Source: Pigoraptor chileana
Taxonomy: Eukaryota > Opisthokonta > Filasterea
Length of the DNA stretch: 34,816 nt
Direction of reading: 5' to 3'
NCBI GenBank assembly: GCA_943704495.1
Contig: CALSCR010003485.1
Coordinates: forward strand, 1 to 34,816
The translations under genes were made by a program, and so were the position numbers. This document shows positions 1-10,786 of the stretch, one piece after another. The number at the start of each line of letters is the position of its first letter. Position 1 is the stretch's first letter. Below the pieces are notes generated by a model. The model was not told where the DNA came from. It saw nothing but the letters and a program-made list of their open reading frames with translations, and did not search any database.

Positions 1-23
1 GTGTGTGTGTGTATGTGTGTAGA

Positions 24-119
<96 letters not shown>

Positions 120-133
120 GAGAGAAACAGAAA
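1..133. repeat. GT and GA microsatellite in NOG1 intron
   Basis: The first 133 bases are almost entirely simple repeat: a short GT tract followed by about 95 bases of GA with scattered interruptions. It lies in the NOG1 intron that starts at 144, so on the coding strand it reads as TC and AC repeat. Confidence 0.9.
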
Positions 134-144
134 ATGAGACACAC

Positions 145-2352
145 CGATGTCTTGACTTGGATGACACCCTCCTCGGTGAGGTTGCTCATCGGAACCATGT
201 CCACGCCGTCGTCAAGCAGTGCCTGCAGTGCGGCCCTCTGGTCCTCCGTTAGCTGCTCGGGGCGCACAACGTCAATCTTGTTGCAGACGAGCATGACGGG
301 CTTGTTCGCAAACAGAGGGCGAATGCTGTTAAAAAGCATCACCTGTGCGCAAAAATAAAGTGTGTGCGTGTGTGGATAGTGTGCATCCGTGACGATTTAT
401 ACAATGAGTATGGGCACTCATGCTTTGAATTGTGCGCACACTCACAACACCTGTCCATGAACTCTTGTCACACACACAGACAGACACACTCGCAGAAAAA
501 GGCAAGGCACACAGACACAGACACACAAGACACACAGACACAGACACAGACACAGACACAGACACAGACATACAAGACACACATGCACACGCATTACCTG
601 CTCGGCAATCGAGTGGCCGCACTGCTCCGACAGGTCCATGATGTAGAGGACGGCGGCGCGGAGATGGGCAAGGGCAGTGATTGACTGCATTTCAATTGTG
701 TTTCGCTCCTCGAGCGGATGGTCCAAGATCCCTGGTGTGTCAATGACCTGCCGTGCGACAGTTTGATGTGGAGGAGAAAAGAACACACAAAAAAGATGCT
801 TAAAATAAGGCTTTGAACTATGCACAATGGCAATGTGATATCCGAACCACAACCAATCACAGCCGCATACGAGACACACGCAGTTTGTTATATATTATGA
901 TCTAGAGAGATAGCTGGAAGTACGTTAAAGCAAATCGAGAGATATAGGATTCAAGACAGTGTCTTTAGGCACATGGACCCCACAAGAGAGGGAAAGAGGG
1001 AGGAGACAGAATGTGTGTGTGTAGCCCACCTGCCAGCGGAGGTTCTTGTAGTCCATGTGACCCACAAAGAGCGACTTTGTGGTGAAGGCGTACGGCTGCA
1101 CTTCCACATCTGCGCGCGTTACCTGCAAGAACAAACACACGGTAAAGATGTAACCGATTAATAAACGTTTGTGTGAGATCGTGCGTGCACGAAATCAATG
1201 CATGCGTGCCGCAAGAGTCATTTTTCAAGCTTTCACAAGACATGCATTCAATATCAGGCACGCAACAATCGAGACACACGCAGTACACACAATACCACGC
1301 GGCACACACGCACAGACATGCAGATACACACACACACATACCTTGTTCATGAAGGAAGACTTGCCGACATTGGGGAATCCGGTCAGAATGAGCGTGCGCG
1401 TGTTGGGGTCGATCGACGGGAGACGCGCGAGATGTTGCCTCACTTGCTCGAGGTACTGGAGGCTCGTGTTCTGTCCCTTCATGATTGTGCACATTCTGCA
1501 CAACAACAACAGTAACAACAACAGTAACAACAAAAGAACAACAACAGCAACAACATCAAAGCACTCGTTAGAGTGATGGTATGCGCGGAGCTCATCCGCT
1601 TTACATAGGTATAGTCTGACACATTGGCTAGAATCGTGCATCACTCTCACACCCGCCATCAGACATAGTTCGCAAACAAGCCTGTGTGGGCTCACCAACT
1701 TAAGCATGGATAGAGCCTCCCAATATGCACGAACAAAAACAAATGTATGCAAATGCATTCCAACTCACCGTCCAAGTGCAGCGCGCTTCAGCTGTTTGCA
1801 CCGATAGAGAGAGTCACCGTATTTGAGGAGGCGCACATAGTCCTTTGCGACGTTGTCAATAAGATGAAGGGCCTGGTTGATCTGTCCAAGAGCGAGCTTG
1901 TAGTGATCCTTATCGTAAAGGACGTTCATCAAATCCGCGTAAAACGGATGGATATCCTGTGGAGAGTCAACAAAGGGACCAGTGAGCATATGCGCATGAG
2001 CAAATGCCACGAACAATAATCAGCTGCTACTTCAAAAGTGCATGCCACACACACACACACACATGTTTATAACTATACAGAAACACAGCGCAACCACAAC
2101 AAAGCAGCATCACCAAGCTCAACGACCACTCACGTCCAGCTTGGGGAACTCTTCGATGATGAGCTGCAGTTTGTCATGGTATGTCTGCGCAGTGAACTTG
2201 ACCTTGCGGAGGTAAAACCCGCGGATGCGCGTGATCGCGTATCCCTTGTGGATCACAGTCGGCGTCTTCCTCTGTGTCTTGGACAGCACAATGTCAATAA
2301 AGTCCTTCGCCGTCGGTACGACCTGGATCTTCTTGAAGTTGTAGTGCGACAT
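145..2352 (-). CDS. NOG1: Nucleolar GTP-binding protein NOG1 (GTPBP4), N-terminal part, cut by left edge
   Basis: NOG1 is an essential GTPase of pre-60S ribosomal particles in the nucleolus. Six exons are visible on the minus strand: 2134-2352, 1769-1956, 1342-1495, 1030-1122, 598-747 and 145-342, all with GT-AG borders and consistent phase, giving 334 codons. Family length is about 630-650, so the C-terminal half lies beyond base 1. The start is the ATG at 2350-2352, giving the typical [18 protein letters not shown] opening. The helical N-terminal domain is followed by the GTPase: P-loop GFPNVGKSS, switch region [24 protein letters not shown] (G3) and NKID (G4). The last visible intron starts at 144 and runs into GT and GA repeats. 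Identification is firm; exon borders were set by reading frame and protein homology. Confidence 0.95.
475..585. repeat. CAGACA-type microsatellite in NOG1 intron
   Basis: Imperfect repeats of CACAGA/CAGACA fill the middle of the NOG1 intron 343-597. On the gene's sense strand the tract reads as TG-rich repeat. Confidence 0.85.
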
Positions 2353-3436
2353 GGTTATTGGATTTCGCAAGCGCGGTGGGCGCTGACGCTGTGATAAAAC
2401 GATGCGCTGATCAGGCACAACGGATCGATTCCGTGTGATTAGCCGAATTACTTATGCCGGTGCGCGCAATGAAGATCTTTGAACAAGAAGGCAAAGAACG
2501 CTTTTGACAAACACGGACAAATGAATTCTGTACAGTCTCTGTTGATGCAAAAATAGAATAGAAATAGAATACAATGACCATGGTGTAGTGGTGGAGCGAG
2601 CGTGGCAGTGTCGCGGCAGCCCAACACGTGCTAATTTGAAACGACAATAACACCCCGGATGCATTTCTGCGATCACCGGTTTCACTATGGGGCATTTTCC
2701 GAGAATGGATTTGAAACCCCGTATGCGACGACAGAGGATTGGCTGGTCATGAGATACTCATTTGAGTTGACTACCCCGGATGCACACAAACACACTTCAC
2801 AAATTCATCAGTCTGCGAATAATGTCCATTCGATAGATCAAGGACTGAGTGACGGATGTGTCTGCGCGAGTGACCGCATGTGTCTGCGTTGGGTGGCGTC
2901 TATTCGATAGATCTAAGAAAGTGCATACGAGTGACGCATGTGTCTGCGTTGGGCGGCGTCCAATCGATAGTGCATTTGACGTGAATAGTAAATGTGTTAT
3001 TTGACTCCTACTTACATCTGACTTTGAGAAATGTGAGCCCTTTTGCAACTCGATAAGACTATGACACTGAATATTATCGCCCTAAATATGCTTTAGATGA
3101 CTGGCAGGCAAGGGATCATGCATATCAAGAGGGGTGAAGAGGAGGGAGGGAGAGGGAGGGGAGGAGGCAGGGGGGCTGCATACTGGTCGCACAAGCACAT
3201 CACATGTGAGACTGCTGAAAAGATTTTCATTAGGGATCCCGCAGCAGAAAAGCGGTGACTATGTATACAGAGCATTCCGCCCTCCCCTCTGATCGAGTGA
3301 AGGGATTTAAAAAACACGACGACGACAGGGCGCATGCGCACGCAACACGAGCACAGACTGGAATTCAAAAGTAAATGTAGAGATGGGCAGCAACAGCTGA
3401 ACTTGTTGTTGCTTTTGTTGCTGCGGACGTCCGTGT
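2353..3436. other. Intergenic region between NOG1 start and DRC11 end
   Basis: Just over 1 kb with no intact gene. It contains the NOG1 promoter side (a CACGTG E-box at 2625-2630, about 275 bases upstream of the NOG1 ATG), the degenerate LRR fragment at 2803-2975, and purine-rich sequence (GAGGGAGGGAG type) at about 3135-3175 just beyond the DRC11 stop. No tRNA or other RNA gene was recognised. Confidence 0.6.
2803..2975 (+). pseudogene. Relic of a leucine-rich repeat (VSALGGVHxIDL-type) gene
   Basis: Two nearly identical 60-base (20-residue) units begin at 2877 and 2937. Translated from 2877 they read HVSALGGVYSIDLRKCIRVT and then HVSALGGVQSI, ending in a stop. Upstream, 2803-2850 reads as a weaker unit containing SANNVHSID in another frame. 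At 2849-2872 a unit start (VTDVSA) is joined directly to the next unit with about 39 bases missing and one base gained. The same repeat (D/HVSxLGxVHTLxL) builds the LRR pseudogene at 21551-23116, so this looks like a decayed copy of that family. It is too short and broken to be functional. Confidence 0.75.
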
Positions 3437-6400
3437 CTACTTCTTCTTCTTCCCCTTTGCATTCCCTTTCTTGCCCTTGGGATCGTCGTCTCCCTCGTTC
3501 TCCGTCGCGGCACTCTTCGCGCGCTTTCGTCCAAGCGGCGTCTTCGAGAACCATGTCTACAGAGCGACAAAGAAACAGATCAGTCAAGAGTGAGCAGAGA
3601 ACAATAAAAACACAAGTCGAAAGTTATCACAACTCAAACAGCATGCATTGCACATACCACAAGCGAGACGAGGCAAAGACACATCCACACCCACACACAA
3701 CACACCTTGAAAGCCTCCTCCTCTTCCTTGTAAATCGGGTCGAGCTTTGCGAGCGGTGGAATAAACTCTGAAGAAGCGAGCGGCCGCTCTCCAAGCTTCT
3801 GTATCCGTCGATCGGTGAGGACGTCCCGCACGACAAGCGAGAGATGCCCCGCTGTGTACCCCTCCGTGATTTTTGCGAGAGCGTGGAAGTCGAGTGCCTC
3901 TGTGATCTTGCCACCCTCCCTCTCGATCAGGGTGGGCCAAATGTTGAGACGCGACGCATAGTCGGGACGCGGGACCATAACAATCTTCTGGTACATGGAA
4001 ATAAGCTTCTTGATGTCGGCATGTGCAACGCGGTTAAGGGAAATTTGGGATTGTATGTGCAGAAAGTGAAGTATAAAGAGGACACAATAACAACAACAAC
4101 AACTGCAACAAAAACAGGAGACAAGTCGTGACAACGAAAGAAAAAATAGTGCGGCGGATATCAAATGGGTTGCTTGTGACTCCAATGATGAGAATGCGGT
4201 CGCTAGGCTTCATCTTCTTGATGTATTTGCCCATCTCCTTGAATATACGCTTCGGATCCGTCTGGTCGTCCTTCGGCACCTTTTTCGCCGTCACCATCTC
4301 GGCGTCGTCGATAAGTATCACCGACGGCTGCAGAATGCGCGCAAGCTTAAACACAATGTGGAGCATCATCGACACACCGCCCTTCCCAGTATACCGACCG
4401 GCCGTGTTCTTAGGGGTGAGATCAAAGAGGTTAGAGCCCGTCTCCGTCGCAATTGCGTGTGCGAGCATGCGCTTCCCACAGCCTTTCGGACCGCATAGCA
4501 ACATGGACTTGAGATGAAAGACAGACTCGCGCACCTCGGCCGTGCCCAGTGGGAGAATGGCGACCTCTGTCAGCAGGCGGCGCACGTCCGCCATGGACGG
4601 ATTCGGCTCAATTTTGTTGCGGGTGAGATTGGTTCCGAGGTACGTGTGATCACCAACATAGTCTGCGAGTCGCACTTTGTTGGCCTTCTTGATGATGCTG
4701 TTTTCCACAAGTTCCTCGTACAGCGACTCGATTGTGCGCGTCGACGTAAGATCCTTCTCCTTCTTGCCCTTCTTGCCAGAGCCCTGGTGGCAATAAAAGC
4801 GAGTGGCGCGCACACACACAAACACACATGAGTCGAGTGCCAGTGAAAATGCACACAGATGCTTATGCATGATACGGCCCTCCAATACGATCAGAACACC
4901 CATCCACGCATGTACACAAACAACCAAACTTCCAAAAAAACAAACCAAAACAAAAAACAAGCAATTGCGATTGCAACAACAATAACACCTGCAAACACAA
5001 CAACATCCAACATACCTTTCCCTTCTTCTTCTTCGCCGATCCCTTTTTCGCCGACGCTTTCTTCCCAGAGCCCTTCTTCTTGCCGCTGCTCTTTCCTCCC
5101 TTCTTCCCGCCCTTCTTTTTCGTCTTGGGCCCTGCCTTGTCGCGGTCGACGGCCGCCTTCAGGTTCTTCAGCTCCTCGCGCATCAACTCGTCCACTTGAA
5201 TGCGAATCTCAGCCTCAATTTCGAGCCGCTTTTCTTCTTTGATAATCTCCACGTCATGTTTCTGCGTAAAGTTCGACACTTCGTCGCGGCGGGACCACAT
5301 CTCGCTATACTCGGTCACGCCTTCGCGCACGGGGGCGACAAACTTTGACTGCGCGAGTTTCTTAAGCATCTCCGCCTCCTGTTCAGCGTCTTCGTCCGTC
5401 TTGCCCTTCTTGCCCTTGCCATCGCCGCCCTTCTTTGCGGGTGCTTTGGCCGGCGCCTTCTTCCCCGCAGCGGACGCAGCCCGATCGTCCTTTTTCTTCT
5501 TGCCGTCCTCGCCTCCGTCACCGTCCTTGTCCTTCTCAGAGTCCGGCATGCGCCCAAATATGCGCCCGCTGCCACCCTCCGTCTCTCCAGGGTAATCGGG
5601 GAACTTGCCCGTGGCGTCGCGTGTCTCAATAAACCACTGACGAATCTGATCCTGCATGTTCTCCTTCATATCGGGGCCCTCAACTTCACGCAGCTTCTGC
5701 TTGACGCCCACAAGTGCCTGCTGGTACTCAAGCTCGTGCTGGTCGCGCACTGCCTTGCGTCGCGTCATCGTCGCCTTTGCCGAGAGAAGCGCTTTGCTCT
5801 TTGGAGTGCCTTCAGCGACCGCCATTCCAACGAAGACAAGTTCCTCATTTGTCATTGCCTTGGTCTGTGGGAGGGGCAGAAATTTTAAGAATGTGTATGA
5901 TGATATAGACACATATATCAAGTGAGGAGAATGGCAATGAGCGAGGATGCACAAAGCAAGTGCAACATGAATGCACGATGCATGCGATTGGTCAACGCCA
6001 AATTCAATGCACTCGCATTCAACAGTGAAATATTCCCATACAAACGCATACACACACACACAGATACACATTAACATACACATACACGTTACGCATACAC
6101 ATACACATACACATACTTAAAAACAGACACATACACACACACATACATATACACAGTCACATACACACACACACACATAAACGCACAAACAAAACATACG
6201 CAGCGGCATGCATAGACCTAACATTTACGCACCAGCTTGCGTGTCCTGAATCCCTTAAAGTGCTTCTGGATGATCACCGCCGCCTCCTCGGGCTCCATCG
6301 CCGGCTGCACCCTGTTACGTGCCTTCCGCTCTCGCTCCTCCTGCTGTCGAATCTCGCGCATGAACTTTGCGCGCAACCGCCCCTGACGAGCACGCTCATT

Positions 6401-7033
6401 CACCTGAATGATTGCAATGGCCTCCTCGAACGTTATCTCCGCCTCGATCTCCGCCTCCTCTTCATTGGTTGACTCGCGCTTCGCAACGAGTGAGTCAAGC
6501 GTCTTTTCTCGCTCTTTCAACTCTTTCGCGTTTTCGTCAAGAAAGTACTGCGGAATCGGAATCTCAATATCTAGCGGCGTCAACTTTAAGTCCGCAAGAA
6601 TGTCGTCAAAGTAAAGATATTCGGACGCAGTCACTTCGACCATAGCCTCCTTCAGCTCGATGATGCGGCCAATAACACCGGTGAGGACCTTCCGAATTGT
6701 CCGTCGCTTTTGCGGATGCACAATTTGATCGTACGCCTCCTCGAGCTTCCGGAGGATCTGAATATAGCGCACGTAAAGAACCGCCAATTGTTGAAATGTC
6801 GATTCCTTGTCCTGCATTGTGAATTCACGGAATTGAAAGAGGATTAGAACAGTGGCGTTTACTTTTGTTACGTGGCACGCATTTTGAGGCGACAGTGGAG
6901 AGGTTTTTTAAAATCGAATGTGCATAACAAATAGATGCTAACCGTTGGCCTCAGAACGGCGTCCTTGGGATCTTCCAGCTCGAGAACATCCTGCAGCTCC
7001 AGATTGGCCTGCCGCCATTGCTTGTCGTATGTG
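3437..7033 (-). CDS. DRC11: Dynein regulatory complex subunit 11 (IQ and AAA domain protein, IQCA1-like)
   Basis: DRC11 is part of the nexin-dynein regulatory complex of motile cilia. Minus-strand exons: 6943-7033 (5' end unresolved), 6233-6811, 5016-5864, 4162-4783, 3706-4022 and 3437-3556, about 859 residues (human IQCA1 is about 820). In order: a helical N-terminal region (YFDDILADLKLTP), an IQ motif (EEAAVIIQKHFKGF), a Lys-rich charged linker, and an AAA-like module with a degenerate Walker A (GPKGCGKRM, Arg for Ser/Thr) and Walker B (ILIDDAEM), as in the family. The C-terminus is Lys-rich. The fourth intron, 4023-4161, has AT-AC ends (see separate feature). No ATG is in frame in the first visible exon, so a small upstream coding exon is likely. 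The second intron holds a CA-rich microsatellite. Confidence 0.93.
4023..4161 (-). other. U12-type AT-AC intron in DRC11
   Basis: On the minus strand exon 4 ends CCATTTG and the intron begins ATATCC, matching the minor-spliceosome AT-AC donor ATATCC(TTT) at its first six bases. The intron ends TTCCCTTAACCGCGTTGCAC, with a TTCCTTAAC-like branch element about 12 bases before the terminal AC. No usable AG lies between that element and the exon. Joining the exons gives SNPFDADIKKL...YQKIVMVPRPDYAS, which aligns without gap to the IQCA1/DRC11 family. A GT-AG reading of this interval does not restore the frame. Confidence 0.88.
6030..6190. repeat. CATACA/CACACA microsatellite in DRC11 intron
   Basis: Long imperfect run of ACACAT/ACATAC units within the DRC11 intron 5865-6232. 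On the gene's sense strand it reads as TGTATG/TGTGTG. Confidence 0.88.
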
Positions 7034-7455
7034 CTGATTGTGCAGCAATGATTCAAAGAAGACAACGGTTAAACCACAGTACAATTTTCCATAAGATGGC
7101 AATCATTTTCATCACATTGCCTTGCACATATGACCGCGAATGTATGAATTGTCATATTCGTGCTGCTTATGCGTGCATCGCCAGACCAACCTGTGCGACA
7201 TCTTTACCGCACACCACCGCCGTGGGCTTCAATTGCGCTCAGAATTACGCGGTCACCAGCGGCAAAACGCCGCTACCTCAACCTATTCACAAGTCTTTCA
7301 ATAGAGCCCTATTTTCCACAATAAATGAACGAAAGCATTCGAAGCCAGACTATGCGACAGGATAAGGGCATCTCCATGTGAAAGAGCATCTTTTTCTCCC
7401 ATCATTGGGGTCGTTGGCTGTGAGCAGTGATCGGCCCCTTGGGCATCATTTGGGT

Positions 7456-7470
7456 GTTGTCCATGGCAAC
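7456..7470. promoter_or_regulatory. RFX-type X-box (GTTGTCCATGGCAAC)
   Basis: An inverted repeat of half-sites GTTGTC and GGCAAC with a 3-base spacer, one base off the general X-box consensus GTNRCC(0-3N)RGYAAC. RFX factors bind such sites upstream of many ciliary genes in animals. It lies in the shared upstream region of DRC11, a ciliary gene, which makes the match more meaningful. Binding is inferred from sequence only. Confidence 0.6.
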
Positions 7471-7479
7471 GAACACGGT

Positions 7480-7520
7480 CACGTGCACGAAATCCCACGT
7501 GATCACTCCTTGGTCACGTG
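7480..7520. promoter_or_regulatory. Cluster of three CACGTG E-boxes
   Basis: CACGTG occurs at 7480, 7496 and 7515 within 41 bases, twice in the context GTCACGTG and once as CCACGTGATC. This is the densest intergenic cluster in the window and lies about 145-185 bases upstream of the PIP-box gene ATG. It may bind a bHLH-type factor, but the hexamer is over-represented throughout the window, so function is uncertain. Confidence 0.45.
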
Positions 7521-7663
7521 CCAATTTTCTAAAATTTTGCCGCGTTCAGACACTCCAGTGAGCGGCGGCGGCAGTATTTTAAGACATTCGTAATCTGAAT
7601 AGCTGAAAGCCGACGGTTGCAAAAAGAACCACACCGGGCTTACGCGGTTTGCTCATTGCAGTC

Positions 7664-9034
7664 ATGGCTTCCATCCCGAATCCGTACAAGAAGAGGAGCG
7701 CATCACAACGGGATGCTGCCGAGACTAGTACTGACAGTCCAGTCGTCGTGCCTGCGTCAATTCTTGCACGCACACCCGCTGCCGCCGCGTGTGGCACTCC
7801 GCTGGAGAAGCGAATGTCAGCCCCTCCAATCGCAGCCACGGTACCTGAACAGCCTGCAGCAAAACGGCAGAAGTCGCTGCACTCTTTTTTCGGTGGGACT
7901 GACACAACAGTCCCACAATACTTCTGTCTCGTGTGGCCTCGCCAGGCGCTGTTTTTGCCGTCGCTCCCTTCCGAGTTGCAAGGAGGGCAATGCTTGTACT
8001 CCAAAGACGTCGAGTGGAGGGATCAGAAGAAAACAATCACCTTATGCGCCAACGTCGCTTCGTTGGAAGCCTTTGCGGTGGACGGTATCAATCCTGTTAT
8101 CGGCAGAGAAACGCTCTACACCAATGCATCCTTCCTTAAATCCCATCTTCAAAAATGCGTCCGCCGCCGTCGTGGCATTCTCGCGATGCGCACGGCGCTC
8201 CACTTGATGAGGATATCAATGCAGGATTTCCTTCGCAGACTGCCCATCATCATCATTGAAGACGCCATACTGCACCGCCAGTTCCCCATACTCGTCTGGC
8301 TGATGGTGAGAAATTGTTGCGATCCGTGCCCCAACTGGTGACTTGCTGCCGTCACCATCGGGCGCTCCGTTGACACGTCTGCTTATTTTTCTGCCCAATA
8401 GGTGGCGGCGTCGAAAGGATTCGTCCTCGGAAAGGAGATTATTGAGTGGCTCCTCGGCTTGGTTGTGCTTGTGGCAGATGGCGATATGCGTGACATCGCC
8501 CCACGGACCTCGCCTTCGTTTCCGCTCTCCAAAGTCCCCACCTCCGTGCAAGACACGGAACTCAAGTCGATTCTCTATGCGATTCAAATGCGGAGAAGTT
8601 ACGGTGGCATGGCCGGTGACATGGCCATGCTGGACGCATCTGCTTACCTGTGGATGGATCGGTTTGCATCCACATCATCAAAGCAGCACACTGACTCAAT
8701 CGCGGACATTTCTGTGACGGTCCAGCCGGTCGACGTTACGTCGGTTAAACCTCTGCAAGTGCGCGAGTGGGAGCTTGCCGCTATCGACTTTCACTGCTCT
8801 AACATAGACTCCATGGTACTGGATGTGGCGCCGGGTGTCTGCGGCGGCGATGTCGGTCACGTGAGGCAACTCATCTGGCGCTTCAGTAGTTCAACATCGC
8901 GGAAAAAGACTGCTGCGTACTCGCTTCCCGACGCTGATGACTCTGGAGAGAGCGGAAGCGACGTTGCCGAGTGGAGGGCCATCGAACCGATATTTAAGAT
9001 GCTCGCAATGTCAATCTTGGAAAAGTCAAAATGA
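7664..9034 (+). CDS. PIP-box (PCNA-binding motif) protein of unknown function
   Basis: Two exons, 7664-8305 and 8402-9034, joined in phase 0 by a GT-AG intron of 96 bases, give 424 residues. The start is the ATG of MASIPNPYKKR, the first in this frame. The N-terminal 80 residues are basic and apparently disordered, and contain QKSLHSFF at residues 69-76, a perfect PCNA-interacting PIP box (QxxLxxFF). The rest looks globular. Its best-conserved-looking stretch spans the intron: SHLQKCVRRR, then RRLPIIIIEDA and VWLMVAASKGF. The C-terminus is acidic and Ser-rich (DADDSGESGSD). No known domain was recognised. The PIP box suggests work at the replication fork or in DNA repair, but that is inference from one motif. 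It is convergent with ALG12. Confidence 0.8.
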
Positions 9035-9211
9035 ACGCATGCAGGGTTACATCCTACCGCTCCCTTATCACATGCAATGGCGTCTGTGCGTGGATGCATG
9101 TGTGGATGTGCGAGCGTCGACAATGTGTGAGCGTGTGTGTCGCAGTAAGTCGAACGTGACCAGCAAAATGAGTGTGCGACATTTTTTTTAATTCGTGATA
9201 TTATTTGGCAA

Positions 9212-10786
9212 TTAGTTCTCTCTGGCCAAGATATAGAGCATGGGTCGCAAACTGAATTCAATGTGCGGAGGCCACGTGCTCCAGTCGAGGCCCAGCTTAT
9301 CAAATCCCTTCACGGTGCTCAACACGCGCGTGGGCACTGGAACAAGCTGTGTCTCGGAGATAAAGTGGGTAAACCTGCGGACAGAAAGGAGAAGCGCAAG
9401 AGGTGAAAAAAACACAGTTCATCACTGCCGACGTAAGTCTCAGAAAAGGGAAAACAGTGCTCAAAAGCAAAGCGACTCGCACCTTTTGTAGTCCGTCTCG
9501 GCACCATCTTCCTTAACATAGAGCCACGAGTCTTTGAGCTGACCGAAACGGGACACGCCGGTTTGCGCGGCCAAATTTGAAATAAACACGCGAGGCACAG
9601 ACCCATCGGCAAATGTGGAAGGCACCCCATGGTCCACAGATGCGCCATTGAGCAGCGTTGTGTGTAGTTGTTGGAGTGCATTGCCTCCCGGATAGTTCTG
9701 TGTCGATACGATAACAAATGTTGCCGTCGCAAAGCAAGCAATCGCGATCGAGCCCAGCAAAGCAAGCAGTCGAAGGAGCTGAAAGCGCGGAGACGACAGC
9801 ATGCGGGCAACACCCACAGCAGCTCCGAGATTGAACACGGGAAATGCGTACATTATGAAACGCAGTTCCTTATGTGGAAGGAAAGAATACAATGCGACAA
9901 ATGCGATCAGGGGAATCGTCAGGCGGGTGATCCTCGTGTCGAGAACAACACCCGCAACGAGCCACGGAAGCCATGCGTTGAGTGCGCGCGGAATCGCAGA
10001 GTAAAAGTACCACAAAAATGGGGCGGTGCCGTAATCTTTGCTGCGATTCATTACCGTGTTGAAATAGAGCACTTCACCTTCAGGCCACAGTGTTCGTCCC
10101 CACAGTACCGAATCGAAGGCGACCGTGAGTGCGATCGATGCTGCGGTCGAGATTACCCCCACTAGAATGAAACGGCCGAGGGCAAGACGACGGCGGATCA
10201 GCTCGCCAAGCACGATCGGACCCGCAAGAACCAGCAACTCGGCACGAAAAATCGCGACGGCAAATGCGAGGAGTCCTATGACGGCAGACATGCGCCCACG
10301 GAGCCACATTGCGTACGCCAGCAGCACAGGGCACAATGCAAATGTATTGGGCAGGGGACGGCTCATGTAGAAAGGAAGATGAAACTGAGTCGCTGTAATG
10401 ACCACAAGCAGTCGACCCACATCCGGTCCGAATTTAGCCGCGGCTGCATTGCGGAACACGCAGAATGAGGCCGCAAGGACGAGTCCAAGGACTGTGCGGA
10501 CAACAATTTGCACGACCTGCTTATCTCCGTCGAATGCGACGAGAGCAGCCTTTGCCGGCAGATATGAAAGCACGGAGACCAAGAAAGACCCCACGAATGT
10601 GCGGGGAACAACGCCGGGAAAGTCGTTGTGGTCGTACGCAGACAGATCAGTTCCGTGAAAGAGGAAGTCGTGGGTCGCCTGCAAGTTGAACGACTCTTCT
10701 ACCTTTGTGTATGGAGTCAAAAGCACGTGACCGACGACAATGCACGCAAGCGCAACGTCCCATAGATCGAACGCGCGTTGCGCCAT
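9212..10786 (-). CDS. ALG12: ALG12, dolichyl-P-Man:Man7GlcNAc2-PP-dolichol alpha-1,6-mannosyltransferase
   Basis: An ER membrane GT-C glycosyltransferase that adds the eighth mannose to the lipid-linked N-glycan precursor. Exons 9483-10786 and 9212-9374 join with an Arg codon split across the junction (AG/G), giving 488 residues. The N-terminus has the family signature TPYTKVEESFNLQATHD followed by FPGVVPRTF. Many hydrophobic segments follow, with short Arg-rich loops, then the motifs LWPEGEVLYFN and SFLPHKELRFIMYAFPVFN typical of the ALG9/ALG12/PIG-B clan. The C-terminal exon is a short luminal-type tail. ALG12 is preferred over ALG9 and PIG-B because of the YDHNDFPGVVPRTF context, so the exact paralogue is slightly less certain than the family. 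The stop lies 177 bases from the convergent PIP-box gene. Confidence 0.9.

Larger units (their letters stand above)
7034..7663. other. Divergent promoter region between DRC11 and the PIP-box gene
   Basis: About 630 bases between the first recognisable DRC11 exon (minus) and the ATG of the plus-strand PIP-box gene. It probably also contains the missing first DRC11 coding exon, which I could not place. It holds the X-box at 7456-7470 and three CACGTG E-boxes at 7480-7485, 7496-7501 and 7515-7520. Confidence 0.6.

Noticed and set aside
2575-2645. Possible tRNA (ATGGTGTAGTGGTGGAGC looks like a D-arm)
   Set aside because: No T-arm GGTTCGA motif, no closing acceptor stem and no clear anticodon arm at the right distance.
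3334-3771. Plus-strand ORF over the DRC11 3' exons
   Set aside because: It is the complement of Lys-rich coding sequence, with Ser/Leu-rich translation and no homology.
4034-4160. GT-AG intron or read-through in DRC11 instead of an AT-AC intron
   Set aside because: The GTTGTCACG donor and TTGTTGCAG acceptor options leave extra residues or break the frame relative to the strongly conserved family sequence.
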